Assembly: GCA_013399015.1 (NCBI GenBank)
Contig: VWZX01006814.1
Location: 248,001-312,000, forward strand
Source of the DNA: Galbula dea
Lineage: Eukaryota; Chordata; Aves; Piciformes; Galbulidae
Direction: 5' to 3'
DNA length: 64,000 nucleotides
Position 1 is the first letter of the stretch, and each line of letters starts with the position of its first letter. Below are positions 12,801 to 24,800 of this stretch, piece by piece. A program made the translations under genes and the position numbers. The notes under the pieces are model-generated. The model saw only the letters and a program-made list of their open reading frames with translations, did no database searches and had not been told where the DNA came from.

Positions 12801-15800
12801 AATTTTCCTTTGTGATATTTATATCTCAAATATCTCAACAATGGTGTCCTGATTTGTGTTAGAACAGAACTAATTCTGTTCAATGATTTTACTTTTCAGG
12901 TAAAGCTTTTCTAAGTAACTGCACTTTCTGAAACTAAGAGTATGTTTTTTGCAGACAGTGCCTGCTTCTAGCAGTGATAAGACCTAATGTTTAGAGATAC
13001 TACCAAGGAATGGTATGCAGACCAAATTCAGTGCTGAATCTTGTGTCTCATGTTGGGGAGTGCAGAGTAAAACGTTGCACCTGCAGGGAGGAGCAGGTGG
13101 AACTGGTAACCCTAAACTGACCAGCTAGGTACTCCATTACATATATGTTATATTCAGTATATTCAGTATAAAGCTGAGGGATCACAAGGGTCAGATAGTT
13201 TGGTTTAAACCTCCAGATCTTTTTGTGCATAGCCATGTGGTGTCATCACACTTGCTACATGAATGCTTATGAGTAAACCCTATTCAAGACACTGTGGTTG
13301 CAGAGGTTGTTTTTTTTAACCTTTTAGGAAGCAAATAGAGGCATCAGGACAGTGAAATTCTAGGCATTGATCTAAACTGTTAGTAGATGAGGTTCTTTTC
13401 AAGCTGCCATTGGATGGGATGAATGCTTTCCCAATTTAATAATTAACCTTTAAAAGGCAGAATATAATTTCTGCCTTACTGCTGTGTACAACAGAAAACT
13501 TAACCTATCGGGAATATACACATCTGTTTCCACTAACCAGTTTCACAACAGAGAACATCTCATCATGCTGGTGAATGTGTTCCAGGATAAGCACTGCAAC
13601 TTATTCTCGTGTGTGCTGCCAGTGTTTCCCTGCTTCACCCAGAAATTTAGAGTGATACATTTCCAGCAATTATTAGAAACTTGGACTCTTGATCTGAGGA
13701 CAGACATAAATTCTTGCAAAGGGAAGAATTTTGGTTTAGTATCTAAGAGTACAGCTGCTAAATCCTCTTGACTTGTTAGAGAGTTAGTTACATTTGATGG
13801 GATTTGAATCCATGTAAGCTGAAAGCACCTAATGGAGAGAATGAAGAAAATAATGGAACAGGTTTACAGAAAAAAAAAAAAGTAATAGTAACAGAATTTC
13901 AGGTTTTGGTTTTGTTTTTTGTTTGTTTGGGGTTTATTTGTTTGTGTTTCTTTTTGTTGTTGTTGTTTGGGTTTTTTTCCACTCTTTCCTTGCCACAATC
14001 TGGAAATCCCTATTTGGAAGGTTGGTTTTCCAGTTTTGATGTTTAAAATATGATGACACAAATCTTGCTCTTCTGCCTTTAAAGACAGTTTCTAATTCGT
14101 GAGCACTCATGATAAGATGCTGGGCTAAATAGACCTTTAGACTGGCACAGTAGATTTATCCTCATGTACCTGGATAATCCCTGTAGGCTGTCTTTCTGTA
14201 TGGTTGCCCATAGCAGGTTTTCTTTGTACCTTTATCTAAAGCAGTTGGTCAGTCTTGATGGTGTCAGGAAGAATAGGTAGATGGAGTGTGTGACATTTCC
14301 TCCATCCTGGGCACTGATGGAAAAGGCTTTCTTGAGTTGTCTTCCCTTTCTGAGCCAGAAATTTTATTTTTTGAAATGGAATTGTCACAACAATGTGACT
14401 GGTTGGATTCCATGATGGTGACAGGAGAACATCAACCTGCATCTGGGTTTTAATTTCTCATTTTCCAGCATTAAATGTCAGAAATTTAATTAACATTTTC
14501 ATTAGTGTGTTTTTATTGAGCTCTTGTTGCTTCTACAGATGTGTAAGAGTGACAGCTCTCCCTTTGCTATTTTTGAAGAAAAAATATTTATTCTCCCTCC
14601 CTTCTATGGAAATTACACCTGCTTTAGAAACAGTCTCCTTTGGCAGGCATAAGAGTGGCTCTCTGGGTAAAGAATTCATGGGCATTGAATAAAGAAGTCA
14701 TGAGGGGGCCATTATCACTGGCAGGACTTCTGTCAGTGTTACATTTGCCTTTCTTATGGGATAGATGTTATCCCAGCAGAAGCCCACCTAGCACTGACTG
14801 AAGGTACTGTTGATAGCAGCAGAAAACATAGTTCATGTGTAACTGGTAGCCTTTCCTTGAATCACTAAGTGCTTTGGGAAGTGGGGAGGTGAGAATAAAT
14901 TAATATACAGCAGATCTGCATTGTTCAGTGAGTCTGATGCTTGCAGCAACTTTAACTCTGGAAGCTGAAGCAAGATGCTGACCTCAGAGCAGTGTGGGAT
15001 GTAAGCTAATAAGGTCTATTCAGGGCTTATGTAAGCTTTTCAGATATTGAGTACCTCTCTCTTGCTACTATTGGTGGATACTCAGAGGTTCTAGAGGGCT
15101 GGGGATTTAGTCCAATTTAATTATTTACTCTTTATTAAGGTTTATCATGGAAAGATCTGAGGTTCTTTATGCCATCTCAGATGAGGGACTTTGGAAAAAA
15201 ACCCTGTTTCAAGCTCTGAGGTAGTGTCCTGCTGTGCTTTTTCTGTATGTGGTTGAGGTTTATGTCTGAGCTTTGTGTTGCTTTGTGTGACATATCCATT
15301 CCCTAATGCATTGTGAAGGAAGAGTAGTTCACCCTATAAGGCTATCAGCAGAACAGTTACCGTCATAATGGAAATCAGAAGATTAAAATTAAGAACCATT
15401 CCAAGTAACCAGTAAGTTTAAACACACAGTTTGGGACAGCTACATTAATGAGAACAATCAACATTTTTTCTAGAATACTGTTCAGCCTGGTCTCTGCCTC
15501 TCTGCTGCAAAGTCATTTGACCCACCTTAATTTTCTGATCTGTTTCTGTCCCCAGGTGAGATTCATACATAAACAAACAAGATTTCCTTTAAGTGGAACT
15601 TATATTTCATTACATCACAATCCTCATTAGCTGCAAACCATTCATAAACCTAGGAGGAAGCTTTGTTTATTTGCCTGCAGGTTCTGAGATCAGTTATGTG
15701 CTTGAGCGTTTTGACAGAATCAGACTGACTTTCTTGCTCCATAATCATAGGCTTCAGTGGGGCCTGAGTTTCACCTTTAGACTCAGCTGTATGAATAACT

Positions 15801-18800
15801 TGTCTTTGGATGCTCTCCTTTACAGAAGAAGTGGAGACAGAGGTCTTTACTGACAGAGCTCAAGGGTAGAGACCTTACCTTTGACAAAGACTGGCAGATC
15901 ACAGAGGTGCAACTCACCAGCCAGAGCCCAAAAATAACAAGTTCAGAGAAAAATGTGTATGGAATGAAATATCTGGTAGCTGGAGATGGTAGCCACTCTT
16001 CTGCTGCTGTTCTCTTGATTTGTACACACCAGATGGATATGGGGTTTCATAAACAGATTTTTGAGTAGGTGTGTCCTGCCTTTAGTGGCTTGCAATTATG
16101 GGCAATGCTATCTGTTGGAAAACTAAACTAATACAATACTCCTTCTTCCCAGTGTCAGTTTTTGAATGGCACAGCTCTTGTAAATGAATGTTGCCACCTG
16201 ACTGTGGTGTTGCTTTATATGAGAATAGAATCAAGAGCAGCAAAAAAGCACTGGTCAGGCTAAGTAATCTTAATTTCTTGGAAAAAATGCAGTTCTGTGT
16301 TCATCTGAACAAGTGTCTGACACTTGCTTATGTTGCAGGCAATATTGGCTCTGAGCTTTCCTACACTGATGTTGGTGTGTTCATCTCTTCTGATGGTGGA
16401 AACTCCTGGAGGCAGGTATGTTTTGCAGAGCAAAGGAAAACATGGAGCCTTCTGCTGTTCTGAGTTTTCTTTTCCTAGTGGAGTGGAGCACTCATGCAGT
16501 ATCTAATTTGTTTGCAGATCTTTGAGGAAGAGTACCATGTGTGGTTTCTGGACTGGGGAGGGGCACTAGTGGCCATGAAACACACATCAGTGCCCATCCG
16601 GCACATGTGGTAAGGAGTTTTGTTACTTTGAGAAGGTTTTCCTTATGGGTAAGGATAGGAGGGAAGGCCAACAAGGCAGGTATCTCAGTGGTAGTCTGTT
16701 ATGGATCACCTGATCAGCACGCAGAGGTAGATGAAGCATTCTATAGGCAACTGTCAGAAGTCTCACAATTCCCAGCCCTTGTTCTTGGGGAGAACTTCAA
16801 CTTACCTGATTTCTGCTGGAAATACAACACAGGAGAGAGAAAACAATGTAGGAGGTTCCTGGAGTGTGTGGAAGATAACTAACTGATGCAGCTGGCGAGT
16901 GAGCCTACCAGGGGAGGTGCCCTGCTAGACTTGCTGTTTATGAACAGAGAAGGACTGGTGGGAAATGTGGTGGTCAGAGGCCATCTTGGGCTTATCAACC
17001 AGGAAATTGAGTATTGAGTTCTCGGTGAAGTAAACAAGGGGGCCAGCAAAACCTGGGATTTCTGGAGGGTAGTCTTTGGCCTGTTCAGGCTACTGGTTGA
17101 GAGAGTCCCTTGGGAGATAGTCCTGAAGGGTAAAGAGGTCCAGGAAGGGTGGACATTTGTCAAGAAAGAAATCTTAAAGGTGCAGGAGCAGGCTGAAACT
17201 ATGTTCCATAAGATGAGCTGTTAGGGAAGAAGCTGGTGTTGACAGTTGGACTCGATGATCTTAAAGGTGTTTTCCAACCTTAGTGGTTCTATGATTTTAT
17301 AAATATAATGGCTATATACATAATCACACATGTAGGAATTACTCTTTGACCTAGTAATGTACTATGAAGCTTCAGGTGGGGTTTTATTCCAACAGACACA
17401 TATACACCCTGACTAAGTCATCTTTTGTGCTCCAGGTATTTCTGAGAGGATGTGTCCCTTCTGCTTTTGGTTTACAGAATTTAATATTAAACTGGTAAGA
17501 CAGATAATGGGAGAGAGAGGAGAGGGCAGTAGAGGCTGGTAAGGACAATAGAGATATGTTACTAACATTTCTGTCTTCTATAGGGTTCCATTATCAATTT
17601 CCAGAGATGCAGTGGTGGCAGCTGAGTACAGTTGGAGGTGGAATAGGGCAAAATGATTTCTCAGTTGAAGATACTGTATTGTTTATAAGAGTCTAAGCAC
17701 TAAAGATACCACTCAAAATTATCCTTTACTTAGCCTTTGCCCCTCTCACTTCTGTACTTGTACCAGGCAATCTGAAATTCAGAACTAACCTTGTTTACAG
17801 AAAATAGGTGTATTATCATCACCTTTGTCTCTTGTCTTGTGTGAAAGAGGGACATGGATAATGGGCTGACCTACCCACCTTATAATGTTGTTCAGATGTG
17901 AATTAGCTAGAAGTAGCCTTCAAAAACAAGCTTTGTGTTCCTGTTTGCAGGAATGAGTCATCTCTCAGCTTGATGGTACTAAGCACATGTCTGTCTGATG
18001 CTCTTTATGCAGAACAGGAAATGTAGCCTTCAGTCAAATAGAAGAATAAAGCAGTGGTGTTTGATAGCAGTGGGGAGGTGTTAAGGTCTCATCTACCTGA
18101 GTCATTATTCTGCAAAATATTTCAATTAAAATACGTTCATTCAGCAGCTGGAGATCTTAAGACAGTTTGTCTTTACCTACCACAAGCCAATGTTCCAGAG
18201 ATGTACCTTAAGGACATCAATGGCTTCTTTTTCAGTATGAAAAGCTTCTGGACTTTATATTCCTGACCAGATGAATAACTCTGGGATGACTGCAACATAG
18301 ATTTCTGTTGAAGTTTGAATATGTTGCATTTGAGCACTTTTTTTACCACCTGAGTTAAAGTAATTTCTTCTTTAGTTTTGGTGTGATAGTGGATTGTTAA
18401 CCACAGGATGTTTTGGCTCATATTCTTAAGGCTTTGTAATTTTTCTAGGATAGGGAAGTCAAGTGTTCTCTAGGAGATATATGCCTCCATGTGGGATTAC
18501 AAGCAAGCCATTACATGCAAAATGAGGGTTGTGATCTTTGTCATGCTTTCTAGTGCTCAGGAAACAAGTTGTTTGATTTATCATAAGCAAGCTTGTTGCA
18601 GTCATAATATTATATGTAGGTGTACTGAGTCAGAGCCAGAGCTTAATCTAAGCTAGCATTCTCTTGCCAACAGCCATCATAACTGAATCTATAAAGGAGA
18701 GTAGTAACAGGGTAGACCTGTAATGATGTTTCCAGCAGACTCCAAATTTCTATCTGTGATTAGAATGTGTGGTTGTGTGACTTAGAAACATTTGCCTCTA

Positions 18801-21800
18801 ATAGATAACTCAGTAGTCACAATTGACCTGAAGTTCCCTCAGGAAAGAAGACATCAACACTATGTTGAAATCTTCAAACCAAGCTAAGTATAAGCTAAGG
18901 CAGAAGCGTGTGTTAGCCAAGGATGGGCATCACCAGTAGTAGGTACATCAGTCTGTGGAAAGTTGAGCTCTGAAAGTGTGAAAAGTGAGCCATTTATTGA
19001 AGAGCTGCAAGTCAGGTATTAACCATTGAATACTATATTATTCAACCCACATGTAACTGTTTTAGTTGTGTCTTACCTTTTGAAGCCTTTTGGATGTTAT
19101 TGCATACAAATGCCTGTACTTAGATGTTAGGAAAGATTTGGTCACAGATTGACTTTCGATAGAAGCTGAGAGCCCAGTTCACCTCTGTTAGCTTTGCTGA
19201 AGGTTCTTTCAGATGTTCTCCTTTTCACTAGGTCTCATGAAATGGCATGCACAGTGCTACGTGTGTCCCACCCAGTCTATTAAATGAGTAGTGATTTAGA
19301 GCTGTTATCAATAAGCTACAAGTTTCCTCCAAAATTGTACCCTAAGGGTCTTTGGGATTTGCTTTGTATTACCTCAGTAGGCACCCATTTTATGGGCAGG
19401 AATGGAACAGATTAAAGGCTACACATATATCTATTAGTTCTCAGGCTGAGACACTGAACAATAAGTTTCATCCTGGGGAAAAGAGGGGCAGATAATTGAA
19501 AAGCCAAGAGAACTTTAGCTAAGCTAATGAAGCATGCTGTTCCCCAGAAATTGAAATGCTATTTAGATGGATAAGCATGCAAGCAGAATAGCATACAAAT
19601 GCACAGGTATATGTGAAGATACATACATTTAAATAAATAGATTTAGGGCAGATAAGCTTTTTGTGTGCTGTTGTACTCCCAGCTTTCTGTCTTTGGTCTG
19701 TAGTTAGCTTCCTATTGTGGCAAATGTGCACTGAGAGTCAGGGAAAGGTGTTTTGCTAGGTGTTGTGAGAAGCAGGTACTTAGAGGAATGGTAACTGCAA
19801 GCCTTGGCTTTCCATACCAGAGATCTGAGGTTGGTGTAAACCATTGTTTGTAACAAATATTACGCTGGCCTTCTGTTCCTTTGGTGGCATCTCAGACAGT
19901 GTGTCTGATCCTGTATACTTGGAGTTCAGAGGATTCAATTTCCAGCAAGATCCTCTCAGACAAATCTAGGTGCTCAGATGCACATGTGCACACACATGCA
20001 CATCCTCCCCAAACTTTCCTCACCTGTAAAACAAGACAAACTTCTTTTTTTACACTCACTTTAAAAGGAGAAGTGTTTCCTGCTATTCAAAGAAGAAGCG
20101 TGTGCCGTGCCTGTCTTTTTGGTAATGCCCATCAAGACTAATCTGTCAGCCTTCACAGCCCAGGTACTTTCCAGAATTACAGAGAACTCTGTAACGACTC
20201 CACTGGGAGAGGATCAAATAATTTTATAGCCAATAAACCTTTGTGTTTCTGTTTGTTCTTCCTTCACTGGTGTAATTTGGAGCTGTAATTCTGGGCAGAA
20301 ATTGTGCATGAGCAGGTGTATGGAGTGTCTAGGGGCCTCGAGAATGTTGGTTGCTTTCAGAACTGTTCATGGGCAGCAGCTCTGGGAGCTGGATGCTGAC
20401 AGCCTGTAGGTAGTTGCAGTAGCAGCTGAGTATGCAAACCCTCCTCTGATTGTCTTCTGCACTGTTGGGGGCACAGGTGCTATTAGGGTGATATTAGGGC
20501 TGGTAGCTCCCTGAGGTCTGGGAAGCCAGAAGACAACTTGTGTCCCAGGGACAGCAGGGTAGGATTTCACAGCCAGGGCTCATCTCGCCACCCCAGCTAG
20601 CAGCAGGGTAGCCACGGGCAGCCCCACCCCTGGGCTTCAGGCAGCTCAATGGGGACGTGGACAGGCTGAGGCCAGGCTGGAACACCAGCCTGCATGTCAG
20701 ACCCATAGCCAGGCAGGTCTGTGGTAGAGGAATTCCTGTGATGTCAGTGGAGCTCCTGTGCTACGGATGGGGTTGGGGAGAGGCCATGAGGAGGGAGGCT
20801 GGGAAGGGGGAACATGTCAGACACCACCAGAGTACTGCCCCAGTCTGTGTACTGGTGTGGTAAGTTAGACTGTTCATTCACTTCCTCCTTTGCAGTTCTC
20901 AGAGGTGTTGCTGGGATGTAGCTAAGAGCAGCTAATCTAAAAGCCTCTGCTAATCTAGAAGCCTGTTGTACTAATTCTAACTTAACCAAGGCCCTGACAG
21001 CTAAGTTAGGATACACGTGCTCTGTGATAAAACCAGAAAGTAAGGTGCACAGTGGTTGTGGGTAGGGACATATGATCAAAAGCTACTGAATCACACTGGC
21101 TTGTCATTGACAATGTGAACACGCTCTGCGTCTAAGAAGGGAAATGCTTGAATTTTAACCAGCACACATCTTTGCTATACAACTATAACAAGCAATGAGC
21201 ACCCAGGCTAACCACAGACTGTGGCTCAGTTTGGACTTCTTCCTTCACTTTTCCATAAAATAGAGGACTACCTCTGAGATGGCATGCTAAGAGTTATTAA
21301 AAGGGCTAGAAAGATTGTAGTTTATACCATATGGTATTGACATATGCATGGGTTGAAATGTCCCATGGTGTTGATAGCAATTTTCATACATTCGGGCCAG
21401 GGCTGCTTATGCTCTGAATGATGCCTCATGCCAGGTGCTATTGCAGATCCAAAACCAGGACTTGGCAGTGCCCCTTGATCCCTTGTGGCCTGATGTACAG
21501 CTGGATCAAGTATATCCATGTCCTTATTGCCAGTATTTGTACTTTCTAGGGCTTTGATCTTTCAAAATACACCAAGAGTGTGAATTGGTGGGCTGGGAAA
21601 TGGCAAAGATTGATGCTTGTCTGTAAATCTGGCTGCTAGAGCTTGCAGACCTTAGCCAACATTTAATTGCTGCAGTTGCTCTAGGATGTCTTTTTATGTG
21701 TATAAATCTTGTCTGCTTCTATCACAGGGTGAGTTTTGATGAGGGGAGATCCTGGAGTAAATACAGCTTCACATCAACACCACTTTTTGTGGATGGATCC

Positions 21801-24800
21801 CTTGTAGAGCCTGGCATAGAGACACAGATAATGACGTAAGTATAGCAACTCCTAAGTTTTTTAAAATACAGTGGCAGAAGGTGTGAATGGAGAGCCCCAA
21901 GTACATGGTGAGCCCCAGAGTGTGCACTGCAGCACTGTGTAGTGTTGCATGAATGCATGGGGCTGTTTTATGGTTTTTGTTGATGGCTATAGACCATCAG
22001 GTGGAGTGTCTGTGTACTCCACCTAAGACCTAGGTGGAATGTCCACACATCATGTGGCAGATGATGGAGCCAAACTCTTCCCACTAGTGGCAGAGGGTAT
22101 AACAAGGATGGTTCCAAGCTGTAGCTTGGTAGTTCAGATAGAAGAGCAGATAAATCTGTTTCTCTGTGGAGTGATGTAGCCTTGGTTAGGTTATAGAGAA
22201 GTTGTGGTATCACTGTCCCCGGAAATTTTCCAGCCTTGGCTAGATGAAGCCACATTTGCCCTGATATATAAATCTATAGCTGGCAACAGTCTTTGTTTGA
22301 ATAAGAGCTTGGACTAGTTACATACAGAGGTTCCTTCTCATAAATGCTGCTCAGATTGTGTTCCTTGGACCTAATGGCCAAGGGAATGCTGTGCTCTTCA
22401 GATGCTAGAGACCTGTATGGTTGCACCTACCGTCAGTTCTGTGCTTGCTCCAATTGTATATTCTGACTGTCTCTTAAGATTGCTGCTGGGTATTAATATC
22501 CCCAAATCTCACTGTTTGCTATCTGCATTGTGGGCTGTACATGTGGTTCTAGCTCAAGCTAAAGGTGTTCTTAATGTGCGAATGCAGAGCTGAGCTCAGA
22601 ATAACCTTTCTGGTCTGGGGTGTAGCATGCTAGAATTCACCTCTACCTTGGAAGGGAGAGTATGGCCTGGCACTGAGGGTGCTTGCATCTTTGTCCTCCC
22701 AAGAGTGCTGAAGCACTGGGTAAGGCTGGTGGAATTTGTGCAGTAATGTTGGCCCAAGGACAGGACAGGATCTGAATTTAACAGTCAGAGAAGTGTGTGA
22801 ACTTTCTAAGTTCAAAAGCATCTTCAAAGAGTGTTCCGACCTCTTACACAAAGATCAGAGAACTCTGCTCTGGGATTTTGAACAATACACTGCCTTTCTT
22901 GCTTGCAGAGATGCTTTCTTACCTGTCTTTTCTCTGAGCTGCCTGGAATAGCTTTCTGAAAATGATCAGAAAGCAAGGTGGCTAAGATGCCTTAGACTGA
23001 GGGATGCCTACAAAGCATATCTACAGTGGCAGGAAGGACTGCCTTTGGTTAATAACATCAAACGTTGCGGCACTCCAACTCAGGGTCTGGAGATACATTT
23101 TACCTTGCAGTTGGTTTGCTTTTCTTGCTTTCTGCACTTGAAGTTCCTGCATAGTTTCACTACTTACAAGAGAGAAGAGATTCAGATCCAGTATGTTTTC
23201 TTCTGTGCTTCAGTCCATCTGCCTACTTATGTGGCAGAAATGCATAGGTGGATCTCATTGCTGGTGTCACAGGTAGTGGCAGACTGAGAGTAGACTGCTG
23301 GGTATGCTTGTCTTCAGTTTCTGAGGAAGCATGGATCAGATAACAGTTGTGTGTCTTGGGCATTTCTGCTAGTGATGTGAACTTATTCCAACTGGGCTGC
23401 ATGATTTATATTGGTATAGGTTCCTATGGTCTATGTCATATTGTCTAGCTGTGCCCCCTCCCAGCTTCTCATGAAAATTAACTATCCCAGCTGAACCCAG
23501 TACAGTGCTGTAATGTTGGCAGGAGGATCAGGAAGGTATAGTCAACTCCTCTATATCTCCCATGCTAAAGTGTCCTAGGAAGGCCAGGCTGAGTAATTAC
23601 ATTTATCCTTCATGCCTGTAAAGCATAGGAGGAGCACTATTAAGTTCATTTCCCAAACAGTGCTGGGCCAGAAGGAGGCAGCCTCCATGTCTATGTCAAA
23701 GACAGTTGTTGAGATCTTATCAGAGCAGAGGTGGTACCATTTCTGTTAGGGTTGCTAGTTTTCCCTTTACTCCAAACCCGTGCCTTTGCTTTGGCTTTTT
23801 CTTCATAAAAGTGGAATACTTATTTGTGTAGAATGTACCTGTGTATCTTCTTCTTTGCTATCTGCAAATATTGCTTCTATTTTTGCAAAGAGCAAAATAA
23901 AATAGCATATTCTATACCTGTGAGCCTTTTCAGAAGACTGCTGTGAGCATCCTGTTGGGGAAAATATATGCTAATCCCCAGGTAATGATTAGAGCCTGCA
24001 CTCTGTTCACTCTCTGCATTTTTCTCCAAATGCAGCAATAACGTGTCACTTTGTGTTGGTTAATACAGTGTTTTTCTGTGAGTTTTTTTGTGGTATGCTC
24101 AGTATGTACTGCTTTCCAACCACACACACACATACAGACACAGACACACATACGTGCAGAGAGACAGATCAGAGCTCAAATAAATCTTCACATCAGCACC
24201 TTTATTGAAATCAATGGAGCTAATCAGCTTCAACTAGCTGTGGATTTAGTCCATTTAGTTTATAAATCAATGCAGGGTTTTTTTGAGATGAAAGATGCAT
24301 TTTAAATCTAAGGTTATGTTACTTGTATCTCTGAAGTCTTCTGATGAAGAATGTAGGAAGCAAACTATCTTGCTGAATATTATGTATCAGCTTTGTGGAG
24401 AGCTGACTCTTTTGAAATCTTTGCAGGCATATTATTATTATTGCTATTGTTATTCATATTGTTTTTATTACTGTCATTATTAACAGTTTTTAAAACTATT
24501 CTTAACAGGCTGCAAAAGCCATACAAACCAATTTTACACAATACTTGCCATAAATTTTTAGTGAAATTCCTATCCACAGCCTTAAAGGAACTGAGGAGGA
24601 AAGAGAAAGGACATTTAAAATACCCATATGCAAATCATTTCTATGAAGATCACTTAGGTATTTCTCACAATGAGAATTTTAGTGAACTCATCTATATATC
24701 AGTATAGGATCATGCTGAGGCTGTGGAAGCTTTGGCCGAGAAGGTATCAATATATTTCTATGCCGTCCTCTGAACCAAGAAAGCAGGTGGTGGTTGGAGG

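Noticed and set aside
20350..20830. GC-richer segment considered as a CpG island or alternative promoter
   Set aside because: Few CpG pairs are visible and no promoter elements or first-exon-like frame were found.
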